A stretch of DNA of 64,000 nt from Rhodococcus sp. SGAir0479. GTDB taxonomy: Bacteria > Actinomycetota > Actinomycetes > Mycobacteriales > Mycobacteriaceae. The position numbers and the translations under genes are program-made. The notes under the pieces are model-generated. The model made no database searches, was not told where the DNA came from, and saw nothing but the letters and a program-made list of their open reading frames with translations. Positions 17,036-27,084 of the stretch are shown piece by piece; the stretch's first letter is position 1; every line of letters starts with the position of its first letter. Where the stretch lies: positions 3,286,001 through 3,350,000 of the forward strand of contig NZ_CP039432.1 of the NCBI RefSeq assembly GCF_005484805.1, read 5' to 3'.

Positions 17036-18556
17036 ATGGGAATCTTCATCCGCAACGCACACGTCATCACCATGGACCCCGTCACCGGCTCCGAGCCCGT
17101 GGTGCGCAGCCTCCGCATCGAGGACGGGGCGATATCTGCGATCGGGGCCGATCTGCAGCCCCGCGACGGCGATCGTGTGATCGACGGGCAGGACCGGCTG
17201 GTCGCACCGGGTTTCGTCAACGCGCACACACATTCCTGGGAGATGTTCTACAAGGGGCGGTACGACAACCTGCCACTGGAACTGTGGATGGCGCAGTGCT
17301 ACCCGATCCTCGGGGACAGCTACGTCGAGCCGGATCTCGTCCGCCTGCGCAGCACACTGTTCGCGATCGAGTCGCTCAAGGCGGGCGTGACCACCGTGGT
17401 CGACGACGTGCTCGAGAACCCGCGTCAGGACTGGGCACAGTTGTCGGCAGTCTTCGACGCCTACGAGCGGATCGGCATCCGGGCCAACATCTCCGGGCAC
17501 GTGGTCGGCAAGCCGTTTCTCGACACGCTGCCGTTCGCGTCCGAGTACCTGCCCGAAGCGATCGTCGCACAGGTGCGATCGCAACCGGTACCCACCGCCG
17601 AGGAATATCTCGACTTCAGCCGAAAGGCCTTCGAGCAGTACCACGGACGCGGTGACGGTCGGCTGCGGTACATGGTCGCGCCGTCCGCACCGCAGCGGTG
17701 CGGTGCGGACGTGCTCGTGGGAGCCACGCAACTGGCCCGCGAGTACGACGCGGAATGCCACATCCACGTGCTCGAAACCAAGACGCAACTGGTCACCGGC
17801 GCCGAACTGTACGGGCAGTCACTGGTCTCGTACATGCACGAGATCGGCGCGCTGTCCCCCAACACGACGCTGGCGCACGGTATCTGGTTGACCGAGGACG
17901 ACATGGCGATGGTTGCCGACGCCGGGACGTCCATCTCGCACAATCCGATCTCGAACCTCAAGCTCGGCTCCGGCATCGCGGCCTGGCGCAGACTTCGCGA
18001 CGCCGGCGTCAACCTCGGCCTGGGCACCGACGGCTGTTCGAGCAGCGACTCCCCGCGCATGCTCGACGTCGTCAAGACCGCCGCGCTGCTGCACAAGGTC
18101 ACCACACCCGATTTCACGGCGTGGCCACGGGTGGAGGAGGTGCTGCGGGCCGGGACGGTCGACGGGGCCCGTACCGCGATGCTGCAGGAGACCGTCGGCG
18201 CGCTCGAGGTCGGCAGGGCCGCCGACCTGGTGATCTACGATCTGGCGACGATGGCGTTCACGCCCCGCCAGAAGCTGGATCACCAACTGGTCTACTCGGA
18301 GAACGGCTCCTCGATCGAGACCGTGATCGTGGCCGGCCGCATCGTCGTGGACGGCGGTGAGGTCACCACGGTCGACGAGCGGGCCGTCCGCGCCGAACTG
18401 GACGAGCGGCTGAGCGAGATCAAGGCCTGGCAGGACCGCCTGGACACCGAAAACCGGGTTTTCACGGATGCTTTCACGGCGATGTATCACCGGGCAACGG
18501 GCACACCGGCCGCGATCAACCGCTTCAGCGGGGACGAACGCGCCTGGCTCGTCTAG
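17036..18556 (+). CDS. Amidohydrolase of the cytosine/guanine deaminase-chlorohydrolase group
   Basis: The 506-residue enzyme has metal ligands His64 and His66 in NAHTHSW, a HIHVLET motif near residue 243, a histidine in LAHGIWL, and the aspartate of LGTDGCSSSD near residue 331. This order is typical of subtype III amidohydrolases such as TrzN, AtzA, 8-oxoguanine deaminase and SAH deaminase. It deaminates or dehalogenates a heterocycle, and the preceding permease points to an imported nucleobase-like substrate. The C-terminus ends in a short DNA duplication (18541-18576). Confidence 0.87.
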   Translation: MGIFIRNAHVITMDPVTGSEPVVRSLRIEDGAISAIGADLQPRDGDRVIDGQDRLVAPGFVNAHTHSWEMFYKGRYDNLPLELWMAQCYPILGDSYVEPDLVRLRSTLFAIESLKAGVTTVVDDVLENPRQDWAQLSAVFDAYERIGIRANISGHVVGKPFLDTLPFASEYLPEAIVAQVRSQPVPTAEEYLDFSRKAFEQYHGRGDGRLRYMVAPSAPQRCGADVLVGATQLAREYDAECHIHVLETKTQLVTGAELYGQSLVSYMHEIGALSPNTTLAHGIWLTEDDMAMVADAGTSISHNPISNLKLGSGIAAWRRLRDAGVNLGLGTDGCSSSDSPRMLDVVKTAALLHKVTTPDFTAWPRVEEVLRAGTVDGARTAMLQETVGALEVGRAADLVIYDLATMAFTPRQKLDHQLVYSENGSSIETVIVAGRIVVDGGEVTTVDERAVRAELDERLSEIKAWQDRLDTENRVFTDAFTAMYHRATGTPAAINRFSGDERAWLV

Positions 18557-18576
18557 ACCGCCTGGCTCGACTAGAC
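18541..18576. repeat. 18-bp tandem duplication at the amidohydrolase stop
   Basis: CGCCTGGCTCGTCTAGAC (18541-18558) is followed at once by CGCCTGGCTCGACTAGAC (18559-18576), with one difference. The first copy holds the stop codon of the amidohydrolase and the second lies outside the gene. Confidence 0.65.
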
Positions 18577-18610
18577 ACCGTTCCGATCGGCTACCTGCGA
18601 GAAGCGCCGA

Positions 18611-18641
18611 GGCCGGGCCTCCGCGAGGCGGAGACCCGGCC
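18611..18641 (+). terminator. Intrinsic terminator after the amidohydrolase
   Basis: GGCCGGGCCTCCGC (18611-18624) pairs with GCGGAGACCCGGCC (18628-18641) with one mismatch and a 3-nt loop, followed by TTCTCG. It separates the nucleobase cassette from the convergent 34-residue gene. Confidence 0.7.
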
Positions 18642-18661
18642 TTCTCGTGCGCGACGCCCGA

Positions 18662-18766
18662 TTACGGCGTCGGCTCCGTGGGCGGAGTCTGCTCTTCACC
18701 CGACGATCCGAGGAACGCCAGCAGCTTGTTGATGATGCCGAGGAAACCATCGAGTTCGGACGACAT
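18662..18766 (-). CDS. 34-residue amphipathic peptide, uncharacterised
   Basis: The open frame encodes 34 residues beginning MSS, continuing ELDGFLGIINKLLAFLGSS and ending in a proline/threonine/glutamate tail (TPPTEPTP). The central segment forms an amphipathic helix with Leu, Ile and Phe mainly on one face. The ATG has a well-spaced GGAG ribosome-binding site (GGAGAAAAC before ATG), and the leader upstream is A/T-rich compared with its surroundings. There is no signal peptide. Size and helix resemble corynebacterial PorA/PorH channel peptides, but that is an analogy only. Confidence 0.6.
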   Translation of the reverse strand: MSSELDGFLGIINKLLAFLGSSGEEQTPPTEPTP

Positions 18767-19046
18767 GTTTTCTCCAATCTGTTGGGTGTTTCTCTTCCGT
18801 ACCCCCTCGGGAGGGGCACATTTGATCTTGTACCCGTGGGAGCGGGACGCCTAAACCCCTCGATCACAAAAACTTTCAGATTTCTCGGTAGCCGCAGGTG
18901 AGCGCGTTGCCGCCCGTCGCCATTCGGCGGCGGACGCACCACCGTGGGCCACAGAGACAGTTTCGTCAACCACAGATTGACGCTTCCGTCGTGATCCCGT
19001 CGCCTCGCTGCGGCCAGAACTTTCATTTGAGTTGAAATTTCAGAAA
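18767..19046. other. Long intergenic region upstream of the small peptide and lipoprotein
   Basis: This region of about 280 bp lies between two divergent genes. It is richer in A/T than the rest of the window, with runs such as CACAAAAACTTTCAG near 18870. A short hairpin, CCCCTC-G-GAGGGG near 18802, lies in the leader of the peptide gene. I see no convincing coding frame. Confidence 0.4.
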
Positions 19047-19066
19047 AGGTAAGCCTATGCTCACCT
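19047..19066 (+). promoter_or_regulatory. Candidate IdeR/DtxR iron box
   Basis: AGGTAAGCCTATGCTCACCT is a dyad in which 16 of 20 positions are symmetrical, and it resembles the IdeR consensus TTAGGTTAGSCTAACCTAA. It ends 30 bp before the ATG of a siderophore-binding lipoprotein, where iron-loaded IdeR would repress. Confidence 0.65.
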
Positions 19067-19096
19067 CGCATCGTCGACGTGTCGAAAGGCTGCTCC

Positions 19097-20137
19097 ATGA
19101 GATTCGCCCGACCGCGGACCCTCCCCCGGTCCGCCCTGTTGTCCGGCCTCACAGCCGCCGCTCTCGTCCTGGTGGGCTGTAGCTCGAGCGAGCCGGCGAG
19201 CACGGCCGGCGACACGGACTTCGAGACCGTCACCATCGAGCACGCTCTGGGGACGGCGGTGATCACCGAGAAGCCCGAACGCATCGTCACGCTGGGCCAG
19301 GGTTCGGCGGAGACCGCGATCGCGCTGGGCACCGTGCCGGTGGGGATCGAGGAATACCGGTGGGGCAGTGACGACACCGGCTACCTGCCGTGGATCCACG
19401 AGGCGGTGACCGAGCAGGGCGCCGACCTGCCCGTCCAGTTCACCGGTGGCGACGAGATCGACATCGAGGCGATCGCCGCACTGGACCCGGACCTGATCCT
19501 GGCGCCGTGGTCGGGCATCACCCAGCAGCAGTACGACGCCCTGAGCGCCTTCGCTCCCACCGTGGCCTATGCGGAGAAGCCGTGGACCGTCACGTGGGAG
19601 GACCAGATGAGGGTGATCGGTGCGGCGATGGGCGAGCCCGCCGAGGCGGACGCCCAGATCGCGAAGATCAAGTCCCGGTTCGACGACGCCGCCGCCGCAC
19701 ATCCCGAGTACGCGGACGTCTCGTTCTCGTACGTCTACAACACCGGCCCGGGCACGCTCGGCGTGTTCTTCCCCGACGAGCAGCGCGTCGCCATGGTGCG
19801 GGGCCTGGGACTGCGAGTCGACCCGGTCGTGAACACCCTGACGGAGACCGAGGGGACCGACTCGGCCGTGATCGGCCTCGAGAACGCACACCTGCTGAAG
19901 GATTCCGATCTGCTGTTCACCTTCTACTCCGACGACGCCAACCGCGCCGACGTCGAGGCCCAGCCGGTGTACCGCCAGATCCCGGCCGTCTCCCGCGGAT
20001 CGGTTGTGGCGCCCGAGGATCAGCCGTTCGTCACCGGCTCGTCGATCATCAATCCGCTGACCGTGCCGTGGTCGATCGAACGCTATGTTCCGATGATCGA
20101 CGAGGCCGTCGGCAAGCTCGGCACGCCCGGGGCGTGA
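19097..20137 (+). CDS. Siderophore-binding lipoprotein (iron ABC importer, periplasmic-binding fold)
   Basis: The 346-residue protein has a lipoprotein signal (TAAALVLVGC, lipobox cysteine about residue 30) and the FepB/FecB-type domain with VITEKPERIVTLGQGSAETAIALG and the DPDLILAPWSGI segment. It captures ferric siderophores outside the membrane and passes them to a permease. No permease or ATPase gene is adjacent, so it must work with components encoded elsewhere. ATG 19097 gives a normal signal peptide; GTG 19079 would add six residues. The iron box upstream predicts induction in low iron. Confidence 0.9.
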   Translation: MRFARPRTLPRSALLSGLTAAALVLVGCSSSEPASTAGDTDFETVTIEHALGTAVITEKPERIVTLGQGSAETAIALGTVPVGIEEYRWGSDDTGYLPWIHEAVTEQGADLPVQFTGGDEIDIEAIAALDPDLILAPWSGITQQQYDALSAFAPTVAYAEKPWTVTWEDQMRVIGAAMGEPAEADAQIAKIKSRFDDAAAAHPEYADVSFSYVYNTGPGTLGVFFPDEQRVAMVRGLGLRVDPVVNTLTETEGTDSAVIGLENAHLLKDSDLLFTFYSDDANRADVEAQPVYRQIPAVSRGSVVAPEDQPFVTGSSIINPLTVPWSIERYVPMIDEAVGKLGTPGA

Positions 20138-20668
20138 TCACTCGGACTCGTCGCGACCGGGTGCCTGCGCATCGCGCTGCGCCTTGAAGCGGTTCCACTC
20201 GCTGCGCAGCATCCGGTTGTCGATGATCCAGCCCATGTAATCCCGCATGTTCAGCACGCGCTCGTAGGCCGGCCCCTCCGGGTCGGTGTGCGCGAGCGCC
20301 GCGACGGCCAGGCGCCGCTGATTCTCCAGGTACGTGTGCTCGTTCTCGAGAAATCCACCCCACACGTCCGAATCCATTGCGTAGTAATGAGTTCGGTCTC
20401 GTGGTTTACGGATCAACTTGACGAAGCCGCGGTCGATCAGGCGCCGCACGTAGGTGGACACCGAGCCGCGACTGGCACCGAGCCGGGTCGCCAGTTCCTC
20501 GGCGGTCACTCCGGTCGACTCGTCGATCAGCAGATACCCGGCGATGCGGCCCTCGATGCGCGAGGCCCCGGCCGACTGCCAGTAGTCGGCGAACCGCTCG
20601 ACGAACCAGGCCGAGAACTCGGCACCTGTCGCGGGGCCGCCGCCGTCGGTGCTGGTGCCCTCGCCCAT
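20138..20668 (-). CDS. GbsR/MarR-like transcriptional regulator
   Basis: The 176-residue protein carries a winged helix with STGVTAEELATRLGASRGSVSTYVRRLIDRGFVK split by a short turn, and a following RKPRDRTHYYAMD wing. The flanking helices, with an acidic ERFADYWQS start, fit the GbsR branch of MarR proteins. The stop codon abuts the stop of the lipoprotein gene (TGATCA), with no spacer. The ATG at 20668 is preferred over a longer arginine-rich frame. The target is unknown; the convergent iron lipoprotein has its own iron box. Confidence 0.8.
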   Translation of the reverse strand: MGEGTSTDGGGPATGAEFSAWFVERFADYWQSAGASRIEGRIAGYLLIDESTGVTAEELATRLGASRGSVSTYVRRLIDRGFVKLIRKPRDRTHYYAMDSDVWGGFLENEHTYLENQRRLAVAALAHTDPEGPAYERVLNMRDYMGWIIDNRMLRSEWNRFKAQRDAQAPGRDESE

Positions 20669-20790
20669 GCGCGCCTCGACATCCCGTCTCTCGAACAACT
20701 TTTGCCGACGTTCATTATGCCGACCATCGAAGCGGCTGCGACGTCCCGCCGGTCCGAGGACGGCGCGCGGGAGGGATACCCGGACGAGTG

Positions 20791-21405
20791 TCAGCGCACC
20801 GTCGCGAGAATGCCGCGGCCGCCGTCCCATTCGCCGAGCAGGGCGGCCCCGGACGGGTCCGCGTCCGCCGGCCGATGATGGACGACGACGGTGACCCCAC
20901 CCGCCTCGACGACCGTGTCCGCACCGTCGGCGGTCACCTGTACGTCGGCGACGGCCGGCACCGCGGCACCGGCCACACCGGTCCCCCAGGCGTGCGCGGT
21001 GTTCTCCACCCGCTTCGGCGTCCCCCCGTCGACGTGGACGAACTGTTCGGCCTCACGCCCGCCCTCGTACACGGCGGCCAGCAGCTGCCGCACGTAGACG
21101 GGATCGGTGGTCGCGTCGTGCACGTAGCGGTGCCCGAGCACCGAGTGCTCCATCTCCCCGACCAGCCGTGCACCGGGCAGCGCGGCGGACCGATACGTCA
21201 GCGGCACCTGGTACACCGCACCGTCGGCGTCGTCGCGCACCAGGTGGATCTCGATGCCGACCTCGCCGTCCGGGTCGTCGAACCGGTACGCGCCCACCGG
21301 GGTGACGGTCGCCGTCTCACCGGCGAAGTACGACGCCGAGGGCAGCCACGCCGCGATCAGTTCCGGCTTGGTGGGGGACAGCTGTGCCGCGTAGAGGAGG
21401 GCCAT
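20791..21405 (-). CDS. Conserved protein with maltokinase N-terminal cap-like domain
   Basis: The 204-residue product starts MALLYAAQLSPTKPELIAAW and contains GAYRFDDPDGEVGIEIHLV and EMEHSVLGHRYVHDATTDPV. These segments resemble the cap domain at the N-terminus of actinobacterial maltokinase and the stand-alone CG0192-type proteins. No kinase domain follows. I infer a role linked to glycan or trehalose metabolism at most, with low certainty. The ATG at 21405 follows a GAGGAGG ribosome-binding site. A long hairpin separates it from purA on the same strand. Confidence 0.7.
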   Translation of the reverse strand: MALLYAAQLSPTKPELIAAWLPSASYFAGETATVTPVGAYRFDDPDGEVGIEIHLVRDDADGAVYQVPLTYRSAALPGARLVGEMEHSVLGHRYVHDATTDPVYVRQLLAAVYEGGREAEQFVHVDGGTPKRVENTAHAWGTGVAGAAVPAVADVQVTADGADTVVEAGGVTVVVHHRPADADPSGAALLGEWDGGRGILATVR

Positions 21406-21447
21406 GCCCCCGATGGTAACCGGCGTGCACCTCAGCACCCCGGAACG

Positions 21448-21494
21448 CCGAATGTCACATGCGTTCAGTCGAACTGGACGCATGTGACATTCGG
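21448..21494. terminator. 22-bp intergenic hairpin between purA and its downstream gene
   Basis: Arms of 22 bp (21448-21469 and 21473-21494) pair with one G-T and a CGA loop; the left arm begins CCGAATGTCACATGCGT. It lies 20 bp beyond the purA stop and looks like a strong terminator. I saw no second copy of this word in the window. Confidence 0.7.
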
Positions 21495-21513
21495 TCGGAA
21501 CGGTCGAAGCGGG

Positions 21514-23790
<2,277 letters not shown>

Positions 23791-23816
23791 GTCCACTTCG
23801 TCTGGATACTGGGGGC

Positions 23817-24602
23817 ATGTACCCCGACTCCCGAACCCGGGCCGCGCGTGTCCGTCCGAGCCCGGTCTTCCTCGGCATCGTCGCGATCGCCGTCGCGGGC
23901 GGCGTGGTCGCCTGGCGTGCCGCCGACGACGCCTCCTCGGGCCGCATCGGGGTGTTCGTCCTGGTGGTGGCCGGCTGGGTCGTGACGCTGTGCCTGCACG
24001 AGTTCGCCCACGCGTTCGTCGCGTGGCGAAACGGCGACCACGACGTCGTGCTCCGCGGCTACCTCACCCTCGATCCGCGCAAGTACACCCAGCCGCTGCT
24101 GTCGATCGGGTTGCCGGTGCTGTTCCTCGCGCTCGGCGGCATCGGGCTGCCGGGAGGTGCGGTGTACCTCGACACGTGGGCGATGTCGCCGCGCACCCGC
24201 ACCCGCGTCGCGTTGGCCGGGCCGGCCGTCAACGCCGTCACCGCGGTGGTGCTGTTGGCAGTGATCCAGGTGTTCGGGCCTGAGAACGGCGTCGGTGACC
24301 ACCGGGTGTTCTGGTACGGACTGAGCTTCCTGGCGTTTCTGCAGGTGATGGCGACGATCCTGAACCTGCTCCCGGTGCCGGGGCTGGACGGCTACGGCGC
24401 GCTCGAACCGCACCTGCAGCCGGACACGCGGGCGGCGCTCGACAAGTTCAAGCCGTACGGGCTGCTGCTGTTGGTCGCGCTGCTGTTCGTGCCGCAGATC
24501 AACTCCGCGTTCTTCGACACGATCTACTGGATCTTCGGGCTGTCCGGGATCCCCGACGTGTACGCGGCGTACGGCAACTACCTGATGCAGTTCTGGCGCT
24601 GA
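23817..24602 (+). CDS. M50-family membrane zinc metalloprotease
   Basis: The 261-residue protein has six or so membrane helices. The zinc motif is HEFAH (His61, Glu62, His65) inside a helix and LLPVPGLDGYG near residue 188 gives the third ligand Asp, as in site-2 proteases. It probably cleaves membrane-bound substrates; none is obvious nearby. GATACT at 23805-23810 lies 6 nt before the ATG, so the mRNA may be leaderless. The position equals Rv0359 in M. tuberculosis. Confidence 0.87.
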   Translation: MYPDSRTRAARVRPSPVFLGIVAIAVAGGVVAWRAADDASSGRIGVFVLVVAGWVVTLCLHEFAHAFVAWRNGDHDVVLRGYLTLDPRKYTQPLLSIGLPVLFLALGGIGLPGGAVYLDTWAMSPRTRTRVALAGPAVNAVTAVVLLAVIQVFGPENGVGDHRVFWYGLSFLAFLQVMATILNLLPVPGLDGYGALEPHLQPDTRAALDKFKPYGLLLLVALLFVPQINSAFFDTIYWIFGLSGIPDVYAAYGNYLMQFWR

Positions 24603-24654
24603 CGCAGATACTGTTCGCGCGCCGGCGCGCGGCGCCGCGAGGCGTGGCCGCGCC

Positions 24655-24689
24655 GGCCCCGATCGGAACGTCACCGTCCGACCGGGGCC
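24655..24689. terminator. Bidirectional terminator hairpin
   Basis: GGCCCCGATCGGA (24655-24667) pairs with TCCGACCGGGGCC (24677-24689), with one internal mismatch and a 9-nt loop. It lies between the convergent protease and chorismate mutase genes. Confidence 0.65.
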
Positions 24690-24695
24690 GACCGG

Positions 24696-25001
24696 TCACA
24701 TGACATGACCCAAGCGCCCCCGCCCGAGCCTGAGCAGCAACAACGCAAGCGTGTGCCCCTCGGGCCCCAGATCGTCGAAACGCGACAGCACGCTCATCTC
24801 TCGGGTGTGCACCAATCGAGTGCCGCCGCCGAGCATCCGCACCTCACCGATCAGGCGGGAGAGCTCGGTGCGCCGCTGGATCGCCGCCAGGATCTGTTCG
24901 TCCAGACGGTCGATCTCCCCACGGAGTTGCTCGATGTCGACGGCCGGTTGACGGTCGGCCCCACGGTCCGTCGGCATGTCCGATACCTGTGCGCTGGTCA
25001 T
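24696..25001 (-). CDS. Chorismate mutase, AroQ-type
   Basis: The 101-residue all-helical protein contains the AroQ signature LRGEIDRLDEQILAAIQRRTELSRLIGE split over helix 1, with later arginine and glutamate positions that build the active site. It converts chorismate to prephenate for Phe/Tyr synthesis and resembles the short intracellular enzyme Rv0948c. ATG 25001 is chosen because the minus-10 TAGCGT (25014-25009) lies 7 nt upstream and overlaps the alternative GTG at 25010. A class IV aminotransferase gene lies 99 bp upstream on the same strand. Confidence 0.87.
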   Translation of the reverse strand: MTSAQVSDMPTDRGADRQPAVDIEQLRGEIDRLDEQILAAIQRRTELSRLIGEVRMLGGGTRLVHTREMSVLSRFDDLGPEGHTLALLLLRLGRGRLGHVM

Positions 25002-25100
25002 GTCACCCACGCTAGGTAGGCGGCCACGTAGGGGTGTAGGTAGTTCACTACCCGATCTCGCGCCCGGCCCGGGGCGGGCGGAACGCGCCCCGGGACGGCG

Positions 25101-26015
25101 TCAGGCCAGGGCGGTGACCCACCCGTGCAGCTCGTCCGAGCGCAACGCCGACGCGTGGCGCTTGCGCAGTGCCTCGCAGACCGGACCCTGTCGACCGTCG
25201 CCGACGACCCGTCCGTCCACCTCGACGACCGGCGCCACCCCCGCCGACGTCCCGGTCACGAACACCTCGTCGGCGATGTAGAGCTCCGTGAGATCGACCG
25301 TCCGCTCCACGACCGGTATGCCGTCCTCCGCTGCGAGGGTGAGCAGCGTGCGCCGGTTGATGCCGTCGAGGATGTCGCACGAGACGTCCGGGGTGATCAA
25401 CGCGCCGCCACGGACCAGGAAGATGTTGGCCGCGCTCAGCTCGCACACGTGCCCGGCCCCGTCGAGGAAGATCGCGTCGTCGTAGCCCGCGTCGATCGCG
25501 TCCTGCTTGGCCAGAACCGAGTTGACGTACGCCCCGTTGACCTTGGCCCGGGACGGGATCGCGAAGTCGGGGATGCGGCGCCACGTGCTCGTCTTCAGCC
25601 GCATGCCGTCCTGCGGGACGATCGGGACCGCGTCGTACGCGAACATCGAGACCGCGGTGCGCAGACCCCGCACCCGGGTGCCCGGAATCGACTCGTCGAC
25701 GTGGACGGTGGCGCGCACGTAGACGTCCGACGTCGGCGCGTTGGCGGCGACGAGTTCGGATGCGGCCGTGACGAACCGGTCGAAGGTCCACTCGTCGTCG
25801 AACCGGTCGATGCCGATGATCCGGCACGACTCGACCAGTCGCCGATAGTGATCCGCGAGCCGGAACGCGGTCCGGACCTGGCCGTCGACGTGCACCGGGA
25901 AGACCGTGTACACGCTGAGCCCGTACAGGACCGCGGAGGTCGCGACGCCCAGCGTCGCCTCCCGCGCGGGGACGAGTCGATCACGGTAGTAGACGTGCGG
26001 ATGCGGATCGGCCAT
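25101..26015 (-). CDS. Class IV PLP aminotransferase (branched-chain/D-amino-acid/ADC-lyase group)
   Basis: The 304-residue fold-type IV enzyme has its PLP lysine at about residue 158 in SRAKVNGAYVNS and the conserved DAIFLDGAGHVCELSAANIF strand. The length is that of short IlvE-type transaminases, not the longer mycobacterial IlvE. It could transaminate branched-chain or other keto acids, and aminodeoxychorismate lyase is a possible alternative because a chorismate mutase gene is downstream. TACGAT (26027-26022) lies 6 nt before the ATG, indicating a leaderless mRNA. Confidence 0.87.
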   Translation of the reverse strand: MADPHPHVYYRDRLVPAREATLGVATSAVLYGLSVYTVFPVHVDGQVRTAFRLADHYRRLVESCRIIGIDRFDDEWTFDRFVTAASELVAANAPTSDVYVRATVHVDESIPGTRVRGLRTAVSMFAYDAVPIVPQDGMRLKTSTWRRIPDFAIPSRAKVNGAYVNSVLAKQDAIDAGYDDAIFLDGAGHVCELSAANIFLVRGGALITPDVSCDILDGINRRTLLTLAAEDGIPVVERTVDLTELYIADEVFVTGTSAGVAPVVEVDGRVVGDGRQGPVCEALRKRHASALRSDELHGWVTALA

Positions 26016-26066
26016 GGCGCGATCGTAGAGAAGCCCGCCGAGCCCGGACAGCGAATTTCGCGGCCC

Positions 26067-27029
26067 TCAGTCGTTGAGTCGGGCGGTGCGCCGCGCCGCC
26101 TCCCGCAGCGCGGACCGCAGCGACGGCGGTTCGAGTACCTCGATCCCCGGCCCGAACGCGAGGAACTGGTCGAGCGCCACCTCCTCGGCCTCGAGCCGCA
26201 GTTCCACCGTCACCCACCCGTCACCGTCGGGTGCCGACGGCGGCACCTTCGCCGCCTCCTCCCCCACCACCGACGGCAGACGCCGCCACGCGTACGGCGA
26301 CAACCGCACGCGGCACGGAAAGCGCAGCAGCGCCCGGTCGAACGCGGCCGTCGACTCGGCCCACCACCCGGCCAGGTCGAACGCCTCCGGTCGCCGGGCC
26401 GGTTCGCCCAGTACCCGCGCCGAAGCGATCCGCGACACCCGGTACGACAGCGTCCGATCCCGATGGCGCGCAACGAGATACCAGACGCCGGCCTTTGCGA
26501 CCAGGCCGAGCGGATCGAGTGTGCGCGTCACGCTCCGTGCGCCCTTGCGGTAGCCGATCGTCAGGCGTCGGCCCTCGAGCACCGCCGTCGCGACCGCCGC
26601 CAGCTCGCCCGGATGCTGCGACCGGGAAAACCAGCCGGGGGCGTCCACATGCAGACGTTCGCGCCACAGCAACGCCCCGGCCCGCAACGGAAGCGGCAGC
26701 GCCCCCAGCAGTTTCGCCTCGGCACGCGCGGTGACGTCGGCCAGTCCGAGGTCGTCGGCGAGCCCCGGGATGCCCAGCAGCATCAGCGCCGACGTCTCCG
26801 CCCCCGTCATGCCCGAAAGCTTGGACTGCCACCCGTCGAGCAACCGGATACCGCCGCCCGGCCCACTCTCGGTGTAGAGCGGCACGCCGGCCGCCTGCAG
26901 CGCCGCGACGTCCCGGTACACCGTCCGGACGGACACGCCGAGTTCGTCGGCCAGGCGTGCGGCGGTGCAGCCGGGGCCGCCCTGCAACCGCAGCATGAGG
27001 TCGAGCAGTCGACTGGAGCGCACCGGCAC
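26067..27029 (-). CDS. WYL-domain transcriptional regulator (YafY-type)
   Basis: The 320-residue protein has an N-terminal HTH_11 domain (SSRLLDLMLRLQGGPG, then LADELGVSVRTVYRDVAAL) and a WYL domain with GVWYLVARHRDRTLSYRVSR, ending in a WCX-like region. WYL regulators bind small effectors and often repress a divergent enzyme gene. The GTG at 27029 is 55 bp from the divergent PPOX gene, and a perfect 9-bp dyad (27042-27064) lies between them. The effector is unknown. Confidence 0.9.
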   Translation of the reverse strand: MPVRSSRLLDLMLRLQGGPGCTAARLADELGVSVRTVYRDVAALQAAGVPLYTESGPGGGIRLLDGWQSKLSGMTGAETSALMLLGIPGLADDLGLADVTARAEAKLLGALPLPLRAGALLWRERLHVDAPGWFSRSQHPGELAAVATAVLEGRRLTIGYRKGARSVTRTLDPLGLVAKAGVWYLVARHRDRTLSYRVSRIASARVLGEPARRPEAFDLAGWWAESTAAFDRALLRFPCRVRLSPYAWRRLPSVVGEEAAKVPPSAPDGDGWVTVELRLEAEEVALDQFLAFGPGIEVLEPPSLRSALREAARRTARLND

Positions 27030-27041
27030 AGCCTACGAAAA

Positions 27042-27064
27042 TCACTGACAGTAGATGTCAGTGA
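27042..27064. promoter_or_regulatory. Operator dyad of the WYL regulator
   Basis: TCACTGACA (27042-27050) and TGTCAGTGA (27056-27064) are exact inverted repeats separated by GTAGA. The dyad lies in the 55-bp space between divergent starts 27029 and 27085. It would overlap the promoters of both genes. Confidence 0.7.
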
Positions 27065-27084
27065 CCGGCGCGCAGACTCGGTGC

